A DNA stretch of 64,000 nucleotides from Aurantimonas sp036549475 (GCF_036549475.1 NZ_JAZHLI010000007.1:1-64000); one strand, 5' to 3'. Numbered from the stretch's first letter, positions 1 through 9,536 are shown. The notes: generated by a model from the sequence alone, not told the origin. Translations and numbers: made by a program.

Positions 1-59
1 CGGAGCGCCGGAGGCGAGCCGTTCGCACACATATCGGAGGGTCCGCCTCCGGCGCTCCG
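1..59. repeat. Perfect 16-bp inverted repeat at the window edge
   Basis: The arms CGGAGCGCCGGAGGCG and CGCCTCCGGCGCTCCG (bases 1-16 and 44-59) are exact reverse complements separated by 27 bases. They would form a very stable GC-rich hairpin. It lies past the 3' end of the minus-strand esterase gene and may continue beyond the window. There is no T-run, so a classical terminator is uncertain; a member of a dispersed repeat family is equally possible. The rest of the stretch up to base 221 shows no gene. Confidence 0.6.
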
Positions 60-221
60 CTGCCCGCCCGGGCAGCCGACGAGCCGCCCCGCCGCTTTCG
101 GCCGGGCACCCTAACAACCGGGGCGCCGCGCGCCGCCGGGCGCGTCCTTGCGCCGGTGCAGTTCGGGCGCCCGTGCAGCCTCGGCGCCTGTGCAGCCCGG
201 GGCGCCTGGGCGCTGCCGGGC

Positions 222-1157
222 CTATGCCAGGAAATCCGCCACGGTGCGGCGCAGGTCGGCGGCCCGGTCGATCCAGCCATCCATCTGCAGGAGCCCATGG
301 ATCATCCCCGCCTCGCGCCGCTGGGTCACCCGCCCGCCGGCCACGACCAGCCGGGCGGCGAACGCCTCGCCCTCGTCGCGCAGCGGGTCGTGCTCGCAGG
401 TGACGACCAGCGCACGCGGCAGGCGCGACACATCCGGCGCCAGGAGCGGCGAGGCGGACGGAGTGTGGCGGTCCGCGATGGCGGGCACGAACAGGTCGTT
501 CTCGTAGGCGAGCGATCTTCGCGTCATCACATGGCCGCTCTCGCCGGCCAGCGACGGCCAGCGGCGGTCCGGCCGCAGATCGGTGTTGGGATAGAGCAGC
601 ACCATCGCCTCGGGCGCGCCGCCCGCATCGCCCGCGTCGCGCAGCGCCAGCGCGACGACGGCAGCCAGCAGCCCGCCGATGGAATCGCCGCCGATCGCCA
701 CGCGCGCCGGATCGCAGCCGAGGTCGGCCGCCCGTGCCAGCAGCGCCCGCGTGGCGGCCAGGCAATCGTCCTGGGGGGCGGGATGGGGATGCTCGGGCGC
801 CAGCCGGTAGTCGACCGAGGCGATCGCCCGGCCGGTCGCCGCCGCCAGCTGGCGCAGCGGCACGTCGTGGCCGTCCAGCGAGCCCGCCATGGCCCCGCCG
901 CCATGGTACCAGACCAGGAGCGTCGGCACGGCGACGCCCTGCGGGCGATAGAGCCGCACGCCGATGGCGCCGCCCGGCCCCGGCACGGTCAGGTCCTGCG
1001 CCGACACGCCTTCGGGGGGTGCGCCCGAATAATCGGCCATGGCCCCGGTCATGGCGCGGGCCTTCGCCAGTTTCCGGGCGGCGCTTTCAGGCGCCACCTG
1101 CACGCCCGCCTTGCGCGCCAGATCGTCGAGCACGGCCTTGGCCTGGGGGTCGAGCAT
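222..1157 (-). CDS. Alpha/beta hydrolase, hormone-sensitive-lipase (family IV) type esterase
   Basis: This 311-residue protein is a probable cytoplasmic carboxylesterase. The oxyanion-hole motif HGGG is at residues 85-88, the nucleophile elbow GDSIGG puts the catalytic serine at 159, and the acid and base are likely Asp257 (in CEHDPLRDEG) and His287 (in GMIHGLL). The spacing is that of the HSL/family IV lipases. The substrate cannot be told from sequence. The ATG chosen is the first in the conserved reading frame and lies two bases after the corA stop, so the two genes are almost certainly cotranscribed. An open frame continues upstream through corA, but those codons are read out of frame with a real gene. 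No signal peptide is seen. Confidence 0.88.
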   Translation of the reverse strand: MLDPQAKAVLDDLARKAGVQVAPESAARKLAKARAMTGAMADYSGAPPEGVSAQDLTVPGPGGAIGVRLYRPQGVAVPTLLVWYHGGGAMAGSLDGHDVPLRQLAAATGRAIASVDYRLAPEHPHPAPQDDCLAATRALLARAADLGCDPARVAIGGDSIGGLLAAVVALALRDAGDAGGAPEAMVLLYPNTDLRPDRRWPSLAGESGHVMTRRSLAYENDLFVPAIADRHTPSASPLLAPDVSRLPRALVVTCEHDPLRDEGEAFAARLVVAGGRVTQRREAGMIHGLLQMDGWIDRAADLRRTVADFLA

Positions 1158-1159
1158 GG

Positions 1160-2251
1160 TCAGAGCCACCGCCGCTTGCGGAAATAGGCCAGCAGCCCCA
1201 GGGCCAGCGTCGCCATGAAGCTGATCGCGATCGGATAGCCATAGGGATGCTGGGTCAGCGGCATGTTCCAGTCGGAGATCTCGGGATTGAAGTTCATGCC
1301 CCACAGCCCGGCGAAGAAGCTCAGCGGAATGAAGATCGTCGAGATGATGGTCAGGAGGTTGATCACCTCGTTGGTCTTGGCCGCCGACAGGGTCATGTGC
1401 AGGTCGATCAGCCCCGAGGCCGTGTCCCGATAGGTCTCGTTGGTGTCGATCAGCTGGTCGGCATGGTCCTGCACGTCGGCGAAATAGACCCGCGTCTCGG
1501 GCCGCAGCCAGGGCCGGTCGAGCCGCAGGATGACGCCCAGCGCGTCCCGGGTCGGCCGCAGCCAGCTTTTCAGGCCCAAGAGTTCGCGGCGCAGGCCGTG
1601 CAGTTCCCGCACCTGGTCGCCGACGACGCCCGCGAGGATGTCGTCCTCGAGCCGCTCGACCCGGCCGATCTGCCCGTCCACCACCGGGAAATACGCGTCG
1701 ATCACCGCGTCGATCAGGGCATAGGCCAGGTAGTCGGCATGGCCGGCCAGGAGCCGCGGCGCCCCCTTGGCGATGCGCTGGCGCACCGGCTCGAAGCTGT
1801 CGCCGGCGCGTTCCTGGAAGGTCAGGACGAACCCTTCGCCGAAGAACAGCGACAGCTGCTCGCTGCTGCCCTCGCGGTCCAGCATGCGCATGACCACGAA
1901 GGCGTGGTCCGACTGGACCTCGCATTTCGGCCGCTGCTCGGTGTCGACCACATCTTCGAGGGACAAGGGATGCAGGCCGTAGGCGTCGCCGATGGCGCGG
2001 ATCGCGGCGATGTCGGCGAGGCCCGAACAGTCGATCCAGACGAGCGGCCATTCGCCCCGCAGCGCCAGCGCCGCATCCACCGTGACGTCCCGGCGGTACA
2101 GGCTCTCGCCGCCGCCCAGCGCCACGACGCTGATCACCGAGGCTTCGGCCTGCGGATCGGCTTCCAGCGTTCCGGGCGGTGCCCCGACGGCGGACCGCCG
2201 GGCCTTGTCCTTGCGCCGGCGCCTGCCGCCGGCAATCTTGGTCAGCTTCAT
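1160..2251 (-). CDS. corA: CorA-family divalent metal ion channel
   Basis: The 363-residue protein has the CorA plan: a long charged cytoplasmic domain followed by two C-terminal membrane segments. The signature GMN is at residues 318-320, directly after the first membrane helix (ending SFFAGLW), and the second helix is followed by a basic RKRRW tail. Family members carry Mg2+, Ni2+/Co2+ or Zn2+ across the inner membrane; the ion is not determinable here. The first 30 residues are basic and variable. It sits downstream of truB (97-base gap) and is followed immediately by the esterase gene. Finding corA rather than rpsO after truB is unusual for the order. Confidence 0.9.
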   Translation of the reverse strand: MKLTKIAGGRRRRKDKARRSAVGAPPGTLEADPQAEASVISVVALGGGESLYRRDVTVDAALALRGEWPLVWIDCSGLADIAAIRAIGDAYGLHPLSLEDVVDTEQRPKCEVQSDHAFVVMRMLDREGSSEQLSLFFGEGFVLTFQERAGDSFEPVRQRIAKGAPRLLAGHADYLAYALIDAVIDAYFPVVDGQIGRVERLEDDILAGVVGDQVRELHGLRRELLGLKSWLRPTRDALGVILRLDRPWLRPETRVYFADVQDHADQLIDTNETYRDTASGLIDLHMTLSAAKTNEVINLLTIISTIFIPLSFFAGLWGMNFNPEISDWNMPLTQHPYGYPIAISFMATLALGLLAYFRKRRWL

Positions 2252-2348
2252 GGGTCTCTCTGCTGTCGTTCCGGCCCGTCAGGGCGTCAACGCAGCGAGA
2301 TAACGCGCGGCTGCCGGATCGACAGGCGCGCCGTCGTGGCGGGCCGGC

Positions 2349-3335
2349 TCAGCCCTTGCCGCCGAACACCCGCTTGGGCCGGAACGAGCCTTCCTCGACC
2401 GAGCCCAAGGCGATCAGCCGGCCATGGCCGGTGGCATAGGCCTCGTCGCAGAAGGCCGGCGCGTCGCGCCCGCGCAGCAGCACCGGGTTGCCGGACAGGA
2501 CGCGGCTGGCCTGCTCGTCGCTCAGCATCACCTCGTAGAGGTCCGACAGGGCCGATTCCGGGCTGACCAGATATTCGTCCAGCGGCTGGAAATCGACCAC
2601 CCGCGGCCGCGCACCGGATTCGATCGCCTCGGCGTCGAGCACCTCCATGCCCTCCTCGGCCGCCGCCTCCAGCTCCGCCAGCGGCACCAGGTCTCCCTCC
2701 CCGAACGCCCCGACCGACACCCGCCGCAGCTCCACCACATGGCCGTAGCAGCCCAGGTCGCGGCCGAGGTCGCGGGCGATGGCGCGCACATAGGTGCCCT
2801 TGCCGCATTCGGCCTCGAAGATCGTCGTGTCCGCATCGGGCATGTCGACGATCTCCAGCCGGTGGACGACGACGGTGCGCGGCGCGATCTCCACGATCTC
2901 TCCCTCCCGCGCCAGGTCATAGGCCCGCTCCCCGGCGATCTTGATGGCCGAGAAGTTCGGCGGCACCTGGGTGATCTCCCCGGTATAATCGGCCAGCAGC
3001 TCCTCGATCTCGGCCCGCGACGGCCGCGCCTCGGACGAGTTGACCGCCGGGCCCTCCGTGTCGTCGGTGGTGGTCTCGGCGCCCCAGCGCACGGCGAAGC
3101 GATAGACCTTCCTTCCGTCCATGACGAAGGGCACCGTCTTCGTCGCATCACCCAGCGCGATCGGCAGCATGCCGGATGCGAGAGGATCCAGTGTGCCGGC
3201 ATGGCCGGCCTTCTGGGCGAAGAACATCCACTTCATCTTCGCCACGGCCTCTGTCGAGCCCATGCCCCTGGGCTTGTCGAAGATGATCCAGCCATTGATA
3301 GGCCGGCCCTTCGGCTTCTTGCCGCGGCGTGCCAT
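2349..3335 (-). CDS. truB: tRNA pseudouridine-55 synthase TruB
   Basis: TruB converts U55 of tRNA T-loops to pseudouridine. The 328-residue protein shows the family N-terminus (NGWIIFDKPRGMGST), the catalytic motif GTLDPLASG with the nucleophile Asp50, and the conserved GKGTYVRAIARDLG segment. The length is normal. Its ATG overlaps the rbfA stop (TGATG), so translation is probably coupled to rbfA. It is the last recognisable member of the rimP-nusA-infB operon on this strand. Confidence 0.97.
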   Translation of the reverse strand: MARRGKKPKGRPINGWIIFDKPRGMGSTEAVAKMKWMFFAQKAGHAGTLDPLASGMLPIALGDATKTVPFVMDGRKVYRFAVRWGAETTTDDTEGPAVNSSEARPSRAEIEELLADYTGEITQVPPNFSAIKIAGERAYDLAREGEIVEIAPRTVVVHRLEIVDMPDADTTIFEAECGKGTYVRAIARDLGRDLGCYGHVVELRRVSVGAFGEGDLVPLAELEAAAEEGMEVLDAEAIESGARPRVVDFQPLDEYLVSPESALSDLYEVMLSDEQASRVLSGNPVLLRGRDAPAFCDEAYATGHGRLIALGSVEEGSFRPKRVFGGKG

Positions 3336-3751
3336 CAGCCGTTTTCCTTGTTGTCGTCATCCTCGTCATCAAGATCGCGAGCGACCTCCGGCGACTTGAG
3401 GAGCGCGTCGATCCGCGCGAAATTGTCGAAGGAGGTATCGGTGCGAAACCGCACCTCCGGCATGTATTTCATCTGTTTGAGCGCCGGGGTCAGCCGACCA
3501 CGGATGAAGCGGGCGTTGCGGTTGAGCGCGTCGACGAAGGGCTTGGTCTCGGTCTGGCCGAGGATCGTCACATAGGCTGTCGCCAGCTTCAGATCCGGCG
3601 ACATGCGCACTTCGGTGACCGACACGAGCGCCTTCTCCAGCAGCGGATCGTTGATCTCGCCGCGCTGCATCACTTCGGTCAAGGCGTGCCTGACCTTCTC
3701 GCCGACGCTCAACTGGCGCTGCGAGGGTCCGGAGGGTGAAGTTCGGGCCAT
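3335..3751 (-). CDS. rbfA: 30S ribosome-binding factor RbfA
   Basis: RbfA is a small KH-fold protein that helps mature the 5' end of 16S rRNA and the 30S subunit, notably in the cold. The 138-residue product matches the family: an N-terminal RQLSVGEKVRHALTEVMQRGEI helix region, the VSVTEVRMSPDLKLATAYVTI core, and an acidic tail (DLDDEDDD). It lies between infB and truB as in most bacteria; its stop overlaps the truB start. Confidence 0.95.
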   Translation of the reverse strand: MARTSPSGPSQRQLSVGEKVRHALTEVMQRGEINDPLLEKALVSVTEVRMSPDLKLATAYVTILGQTETKPFVDALNRNARFIRGRLTPALKQMKYMPEVRFRTDTSFDNFARIDALLKSPEVARDLDDEDDDNKENG

Positions 3752-3827
3752 ATCCGAATCGTCCCGTCATTTCGATGAGTGGGCAAAGGATGCTCGCCGT
3801 TCCCGGCCAGCATGATGCATAAGGCAC

Positions 3828-3855
3828 GGCGGGCGGGGATCGCTCCCCGCCCGCC
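3828..3855 (-). other. Strong GC hairpin between infB and rbfA
   Basis: A perfect 12-bp stem (GGCGGGCGGGGA and its complement) with a four-base loop lies 27 bases past the infB stop. There is no T-run on either side, so it is not a canonical terminator. It may slow transcript decay or polymerase within the operon, or mark the 3' end of an infB transcript. Confidence 0.5.
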
Positions 3856-3882
3856 GGCCAAACCAGTCGAGTCCGCGTCGCT

Positions 3883-6800
3883 CTACAGCGTGCGGGCCAC
3901 GTGCTCGACGCGGAAGCACTCGATGACGTCGCCCTGGCGAATGTCTTCGTAGCGCTCGAAGGCCATGCCACATTCCTGGCCGCTCTGGACCTTGGGCACT
4001 TCGTCCTTGAAGCGCTTGAGCGTCTTGAGCGTGCCCTCGTGGATGACGACGTTGTCGCGGATGAGGCGGACGCCCGCGCCGCGCTCGACCTCGCCCTCGG
4101 TGACGAGACAACCTGCGACCTTGCCGATCTTGGTGATGTTGAACACCTCCCGGATTTCGGCATTGCCGATGAAGGTCTCGCGCCGCTCCGGCGACAGGAG
4201 GCCCGACATCGCGTCCTTCACGTCATCCACCAGGTCGTAGATGATGTTGTAGTAGCGGATCTCGATGCCCTCGCGGGCCGAAGCGTCGCGGGCCTGCTTG
4301 TTGGCACGCACATTGAAGCCAATGATTGCCGCGCTGGAGGCAGCGGCCAGGGCAACGTCCGACTCGGTGATCGCACCGGCGCCCGAATGGACGATCCGCG
4401 CGCGCACCTCGTCGGTGCCCAGGCTGTCGAGCGCGCCGACAATGGCTTCGATCGAGCCCTGCACGTCGCCCTTGATCAGCAGCGGGAATTCCTTGAGCCC
4501 CGTATCCTGCAGCTGAGACATCATCTGCTCGAGCGAACCGCGCTGGCCGGCATTCTTGGCGACCTGCTTCTCGCGGGCGAGCCGCTGGCGATAATCGGCA
4601 ATCTCGCGGGCCTTGCCCTCGTTCTCGACCACGGCAATGCGATCGCCGGCGAGCGGGGTGCCCTGCATGCCCAGCACCTCGACGGGCGTCGACGGTGTCG
4701 CTTCCTTGATCTGCTCGCCCTTGTCGTTGATCAGGGCGCGCACACGGCCCCATTCGTCGCCAGCCACAACAATGTCGCCGATCCTGAGCGTGCCGGTCTG
4801 GACGAGTACGGTCGCGACCGGACCGCGGCCCTTGTCGAGCTGCGCCTCGATGACCGTGCCTTCGGCGGTTCGCTCCGGATCGGCCTTCAGATCCAGCAGT
4901 TCGGACTGGAGCAGGATTGCCTCGAGCAGCTTGTCGAGGTTAAGTCCCTTGGTAGCGGAGACCTCGACGTCGAGGACCTCGCCGCCCATGGATTCCACGA
5001 ACACTTCATGCTGCAGGAGGCCGGTGCGAACCTTCGATGCGTCGGCGCCCGGCTTGTCGATCTTGTTGATAGCCACGATGATCGGGACACCCGCCGACTT
5101 GGCGTGATTGATGGACTCGATCGTCTGCGGCATGACGCTGTCGTCAGCTGCCACCACGAGCACCGCGATGTCGGTCGCCTGGGCACCACGGGCTCGCATC
5201 GCCGTAAAGGCGGCGTGGCCCGGCGTGTCGATGAAGGTGATCTTCTGACCGTCCTGCTCGACCTGGTAGGCGCCGATATGCTGGGTGATGCCGCCGGACT
5301 CGCCGGATACCACTGAAGTCTTGCGGATCGCGTCCAGCAGCGACGTTTTGCCGTGGTCGACATGGCCCATGATGGTCACGACAGGCGGCCGCGTCTGCAG
5401 CTTGTCGACATTGTCCTGAACGTCGAAAATGCCTTCCTCGACATCGGACTCCGCCACGCGGCGAACCGTGTGTCCGAACTCCGACGCTATGAGCTCCGCC
5501 AGATCCGCTTCGATGATGTCGCCCGGCTTCATCATCTGTCCCTGCTGCATGAGGAACTTGATGACGTCGACGGAACGCTCCGACATGCGGTTGGCGAGTT
5601 CCTGGATGCTGATCGTCTCTGGAATAATCACTTCGCGGGCAATCTTCTCTCGCGGCGTATTCTGCTGCGAGCGTTTGAACTTCTCCTGGCGGCGCCGGAT
5701 CGACGAAAGTGACCGTCCCCGGGCACCGTCTTCGGCGGTCAGCGCCTTGTCGAGTGTCAGCTTGCCGCGACGGCGGCCCGCATCGCGATCCGGGCGGACC
5801 GGCTTGGGTGCCTCGGCGCCCTTGACCGGCCGACGAACGCCCGGACGAGCGCGCGCATCGTCGTCCTCGCCGGGCCGGCGACGGCCATCGCCGCGAGTGC
5901 GTGCGGCGGCAGCCTCGGCGGCCTCGGCGTCGGCCGGGGATGGTGCCGGGGCATTGGCGTCGGTCTTGGCTTGCGGTGCGCGGCGTTCGGCATCGGCTTC
6001 TGCCTTGCGGCGCGCCTCTGCCTCGGCCTCGAGCCGTGCGTTCTCTTCGGCCTGGCGGCGCTCGGATTCCTCGCGCTCGCGCTGGCGGCGTTCGTCATCG
6101 GCAACGCGCTTGGCTTCCTGTTCCTGGAACAGACGGCGATCCTCGGCTTCCCGCTGCTTGGCAAGTTCGAGCGCACGGCGACGGGCATCCATCTCGCGCG
6201 ATGACAGATCGCTGAGCACGGCGCCCCGCGGCTGACGGCCACCGGCCGGCGCGGCAGGACGACGCTCGTCGCGGCCGGCCGGGCGACCACCGCCCTGCGT
6301 CGGACGCGCGCCAGCGGCTGTCTGGCCACCGCGACCCTGGGGTGCGGCACCCGTGCGGCCATCTGCCGGACGGGCCGTCGGGGTCGGTGCCGCAGGCGTC
6401 GGACGCGTTTCCGCGGGTGCAGCCTGTTTCGGTGCGGCAGGCTTTGCGGCCTCGGCGGCGGGCGCTTCCGGTTCGGCGGCTGGCGCAGCCGGTACAGGGA
6501 TCTCCGCAGGAGCGTCGACTTCGGGAGTCGCCTTCGCCTCGGGAACAGGCTCGGACTTCGCCTCGACCGTCGGTTCCGGCTCGCTGGCGACCGGCGCCTT
6601 GGCAGCGAGCTCCTCGCCGGGCTTGGGACCAAGCTGGATCTGGGGCGGGCGTCCGCCCGCCTGCGGCGGCGTCGGCGGTGTGCTCGTCGGCGAGACGCGA
6701 GGCGACGTGGCGGCCGCCGGTGTCTCTGTCGGCGCGGCCGGCTGCGGTGCACGCGGCTTCAACCCAGCGGCGATCGCGGGCGATGCCTCGCGCTCCTCCG

Positions 6801-6966
6801 GCTTGGCGACCCGCCGCTTCTTGGTCTCGACGACGACGTTGTTGGTTCGCCCATGCGAGAAATTCTGCCGCACCGTCGACTGCTCGACGCCGCTGCGCTT
6901 CAAGGTCAGGGTCTTCTTCGTGCTAACGCTCAGCGTCTTGTCGTCGCCGGACTTGGTATCGCTCAT
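3883..6966 (-). CDS. infB: Translation initiation factor IF-2
   Basis: IF-2 is the GTPase that brings initiator fMet-tRNA to the 30S subunit. The 1027-residue protein opens with a short conserved segment (KKTLTLKRSGVEQSTVRQNF), then a long low-complexity region rich in Ala, Pro, Glu and Arg (about residues 60-430), then the IF2 N-domain (EVIIPETISIQELANRMSER), the G domain with GHVDHGKT near residue 533 and NKID, and the C-terminal EF-Tu-like domains ending in the tRNA-binding region. The long linker is typical of alphaproteobacteria. The ATG follows the ylxR stop without a gap. Confidence 0.98.
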   Translation of the reverse strand: MSDTKSGDDKTLSVSTKKTLTLKRSGVEQSTVRQNFSHGRTNNVVVETKKRRVAKPEEREASPAIAAGLKPRAPQPAAPTETPAAATSPRVSPTSTPPTPPQAGGRPPQIQLGPKPGEELAAKAPVASEPEPTVEAKSEPVPEAKATPEVDAPAEIPVPAAPAAEPEAPAAEAAKPAAPKQAAPAETRPTPAAPTPTARPADGRTGAAPQGRGGQTAAGARPTQGGGRPAGRDERRPAAPAGGRQPRGAVLSDLSSREMDARRRALELAKQREAEDRRLFQEQEAKRVADDERRQREREESERRQAEENARLEAEAEARRKAEADAERRAPQAKTDANAPAPSPADAEAAEAAAARTRGDGRRRPGEDDDARARPGVRRPVKGAEAPKPVRPDRDAGRRRGKLTLDKALTAEDGARGRSLSSIRRRQEKFKRSQQNTPREKIAREVIIPETISIQELANRMSERSVDVIKFLMQQGQMMKPGDIIEADLAELIASEFGHTVRRVAESDVEEGIFDVQDNVDKLQTRPPVVTIMGHVDHGKTSLLDAIRKTSVVSGESGGITQHIGAYQVEQDGQKITFIDTPGHAAFTAMRARGAQATDIAVLVVAADDSVMPQTIESINHAKSAGVPIIVAINKIDKPGADASKVRTGLLQHEVFVESMGGEVLDVEVSATKGLNLDKLLEAILLQSELLDLKADPERTAEGTVIEAQLDKGRGPVATVLVQTGTLRIGDIVVAGDEWGRVRALINDKGEQIKEATPSTPVEVLGMQGTPLAGDRIAVVENEGKAREIADYRQRLAREKQVAKNAGQRGSLEQMMSQLQDTGLKEFPLLIKGDVQGSIEAIVGALDSLGTDEVRARIVHSGAGAITESDVALAAASSAAIIGFNVRANKQARDASAREGIEIRYYNIIYDLVDDVKDAMSGLLSPERRETFIGNAEIREVFNITKIGKVAGCLVTEGEVERGAGVRLIRDNVVIHEGTLKTLKRFKDEVPKVQSGQECGMAFERYEDIRQGDVIECFRVEHVARTL

Positions 6967-7725
6967 CTACGCTTCCGCTTCCTGCGCGGGATCGAGCCCG
7001 CGCCCTTCATCTTGCCCGGAGCGTCGCTGTAAAGGCGCTCCCATGTCGTTCCCAGTATCAGTCACGACCCCGGCGGACCCTGGGGCCGCGCCTGAAACCG
7101 ATCCGGAGCTTTCGCCCCGATACGTCGCGAGTGCTCGAAGGCACGTCACAGCAGCCGAGCCCGCGCCACCGGCAAGGATCGCTGCATGTATCACATTCCC
7201 TTGGCCAAAGGCCAAACCCAATTCGTCCGCTCCGAGCAGACGCAGGGATGAAATCTCCGCTCCACCGGTCCGCAGAACGGCGCGCCGCGCCGCATCCAGC
7301 TTGCGTATTCCGTCCGGTGCTGCATCGCTTGCATGGATCACCATGAGCGCGCGTCCCGACCGGATGGCCGTATCCACTTTGGTCGCACCGGTCACGAGCT
7401 GACCGGCCTTGCGAGCCAGACCGAGGGCGCCCAAGGCGGCCCTAGCCAGCAACCCGTCCACCTGGTCGCCGAGATCGGGTGGCCCGGCAACCTGTGCCCG
7501 GAACGCCCGGGCGAACAGCTTGCGACGGACTGCCTCGTCCACCAGGTTTCGGTCCAGAGAGACATGTGCTCCTCGACCGGGAAGTCGACGGCGCAAGTCC
7601 GGCACGACGGCCCCATCGGGACCACGCACGAAGCGGATGAGATCGGCAGGATCGCACGTCCGACGTGAAACGATGCACGTACGATCGTTCAATTCCACCT
7701 CCGCCTCGCCTGTGTCCTCCGTCAT
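6967..7725 (-). CDS. rnpM: YlxR/RnpM-family RNA-binding protein with C-terminal L7Ae-like domain
   Basis: The N-terminal 90 residues are the DUF448/YlxR fold with the signature RTCIVSRRTCDPADLIRFV and the GRGAHVSLD loop. From about residue 95 (ARAALGALGLARKAGQLVTG) the protein continues into an L7Ae/YlxQ-like RNA-binding domain. Fusion of the two is usual in alphaproteobacteria, whereas firmicutes carry them as two genes. YlxR is known as an RNase P regulator in Bacillus; its role here is inferred from position between nusA and infB. The last 50 residues are variable and probably disordered. The stop abuts the infB start. Confidence 0.9.
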   Translation of the reverse strand: MTEDTGEAEVELNDRTCIVSRRTCDPADLIRFVRGPDGAVVPDLRRRLPGRGAHVSLDRNLVDEAVRRKLFARAFRAQVAGPPDLGDQVDGLLARAALGALGLARKAGQLVTGATKVDTAIRSGRALMVIHASDAAPDGIRKLDAARRAVLRTGGAEISSLRLLGADELGLAFGQGNVIHAAILAGGAGSAAVTCLRALATYRGESSGSVSGAAPGSAGVVTDTGNDMGAPLQRRSGQDEGRGLDPAQEAEA

Positions 7726-7750
7726 GCCGCTTCCCGGCGTGCCGCCCGCC

Positions 7751-9358
7751 TCAGACCGCCTGATCTTCTTCGACCGCCTCTGGCTCTTCTTCTTCCGGCC
7801 CGGCCAGATCCGCTTCGGTGATCCAGCCAGCGATCAAACGCGCCTGCAGCACCATCTGGTCGGCATCGGCGCGCGACACCTCGAAGGCAGACAATGCCCC
7901 AGGGAAGCGCGTCGTCTCACCGTTCTTACGCTCGGTCCAGCCGATCAGATCATCGGCCGCACAGCCGGCGAAGTCTTCCATCGTCTTGACGCCGTCCTCG
8001 CCCAGCGCGACCAGCATCGGCGTCGTCAGACCGCTAATCTGCCGAAGATCGTCGCTGACGCCCAACTCGACGCGCTTGGCGTCAAAATCTGCCTCGCGCC
8101 GATCGAGAAACTCGCGGGCGCGCTCCTGGATCTCAGAGGCCGTCTCGTCATCGAAACCCTCGATCGCAGCGACCTCGTCCTGGTCGACATAGGCGATTTC
8201 CTCGACGGTCGCGAAGCCTTCCGAGGCAAGAACCTGCCCCACCATCTCGTCGACGTTCAGGGCATTCATGAAGGTTTCCGACCGCTCGGCGAATTCCTTC
8301 TGGCGGCGCTCGGATTCTTCCTGTTCGGTCAGGATGTCGATGTCCCAGCCTGTCAGCTGCGAGGCGAGCCGCACGTTCTGTCCGCGACGACCGATCGCCA
8401 ACGACAATTGGTCATCGGGGACCACGACTTCAATACGCTCGGCGTCCTCGTCGAGCACGACCTTGGCGACTTCGGCGGGCTGCAGGGCGTTGACGAGGAA
8501 GGATGCAGCATCGGGCGACCAGGGAATGATGTCGATCTTCTCGCCCTGGAGTTCGCCGACAACCGCCTGCACACGCGAGCCGCGCATGCCGACACAGGCA
8601 CCGACCGGATCGACCGATGAGTCACTCGACGTGACAGCGATCTTAGCGCGCGAGCCCGGGTCGCGGGCAACGGCCTTGATGGTGATGATACCGTCGTAGA
8701 TCTCGGGCACTTCCATGGTGAAGAGCTTCGCCATGAACTGCGGATGGGTGCGCGACAGGAAGATCTGCGGGCCCCGCTGCTCGCGGCGCACGTCGTAGAC
8801 GAAGGCGCGAACGCGATCGCCATATCGGAAAAGCTCCCGCGGGATCTGCTCGTCGCGGCGGATGATGCCCTCGCCGCGGCCGAGATCAACGATGACGTTG
8901 CCGTATTCGACGCGCTTGACGGTGCCGTTGACGATCTCGCCGACACGGTCCTTGTACTCGTCGTACTGGCGGTCACGCTCGGCATCGCGAACCTTCTGGA
9001 CGATGACCTGCTTGGCGGACTGAGCGGCGATGCGGCCAAAATCCATCGGCGGCAGCTGCTCGGCAATGAAGTCACCCGGCTCGGCGTCGGGATTCTTGTC
9101 CCGGGCGAGGTCGAGATAGATCTGGGTGTTGGGGTCCTCGACCTCTTCAACGACCTCGAGCAGCCGCTGCAGCTTCATCTCACCGGTCTTCTGATTGATG
9201 TCGACGCGGATGTTGGTTTCCTGGCCGTAGCGTGAACGCGCCGCCTTCTGGATGGCGTCGGCCATGGCCCCGATGACTATATCCCGATCGATCGACTTCT
9301 CCCGCGCGACAGCGTCCGCAATCTGCAGAAGCTCCAGCCGGTTCGCACTGACTGCCAT
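7751..9358 (-). CDS. nusA: Transcription termination/antitermination factor NusA
   Basis: NusA binds RNA polymerase and governs pausing, termination and antitermination. The 535 residues comprise an N-terminal polymerase-binding domain (ANRLELLQIADAVAREK), an S1 domain (VNGTVKRVEYGNVIVDLG), two KH domains (PVGACVGMRGSRVQAVVGEL; SLAIGRRGQNVRLASQLTG) and C-terminal acidic repeats, ending in an acidic tail. I chose the ATG giving MAVSANRLELL because it has the sequence AGGAGAG six bases upstream; an ATG 10 codons earlier lacks one. It follows rimP after a 178-base gap that holds no gene. Confidence 0.97.
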   Translation of the reverse strand: MAVSANRLELLQIADAVAREKSIDRDIVIGAMADAIQKAARSRYGQETNIRVDINQKTGEMKLQRLLEVVEEVEDPNTQIYLDLARDKNPDAEPGDFIAEQLPPMDFGRIAAQSAKQVIVQKVRDAERDRQYDEYKDRVGEIVNGTVKRVEYGNVIVDLGRGEGIIRRDEQIPRELFRYGDRVRAFVYDVRREQRGPQIFLSRTHPQFMAKLFTMEVPEIYDGIITIKAVARDPGSRAKIAVTSSDSSVDPVGACVGMRGSRVQAVVGELQGEKIDIIPWSPDAASFLVNALQPAEVAKVVLDEDAERIEVVVPDDQLSLAIGRRGQNVRLASQLTGWDIDILTEQEESERRQKEFAERSETFMNALNVDEMVGQVLASEGFATVEEIAYVDQDEVAAIEGFDDETASEIQERAREFLDRREADFDAKRVELGVSDDLRQISGLTTPMLVALGEDGVKTMEDFAGCAADDLIGWTERKNGETTRFPGALSAFEVSRADADQMVLQARLIAGWITEADLAGPEEEEPEAVEEDQAV

Positions 9359-9536
9359 TGTCTTCTCTCCTGACTTCGAACCGTCCACCGCCGTGAGCCG
9401 CAGCCAGTCCCATCATCGCTTCCGGCCGACCAGATTGGCGGCTTATGGCGTCCGGTCGACCTCGCGACCGGCTCGCGCCGCAGCACTCGGCTTACCTTCA
9501 GTTTTCACAGCAGGCGCAAAGGCCTGCCGCAGCATT

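Noticed and set aside
222..2051. One long open frame joining corA territory to the esterase as a 609-residue fusion
   Set aside because: The upstream half reads corA in the wrong frame and has no family resemblance; the conserved esterase begins at its own ATG at 1157.
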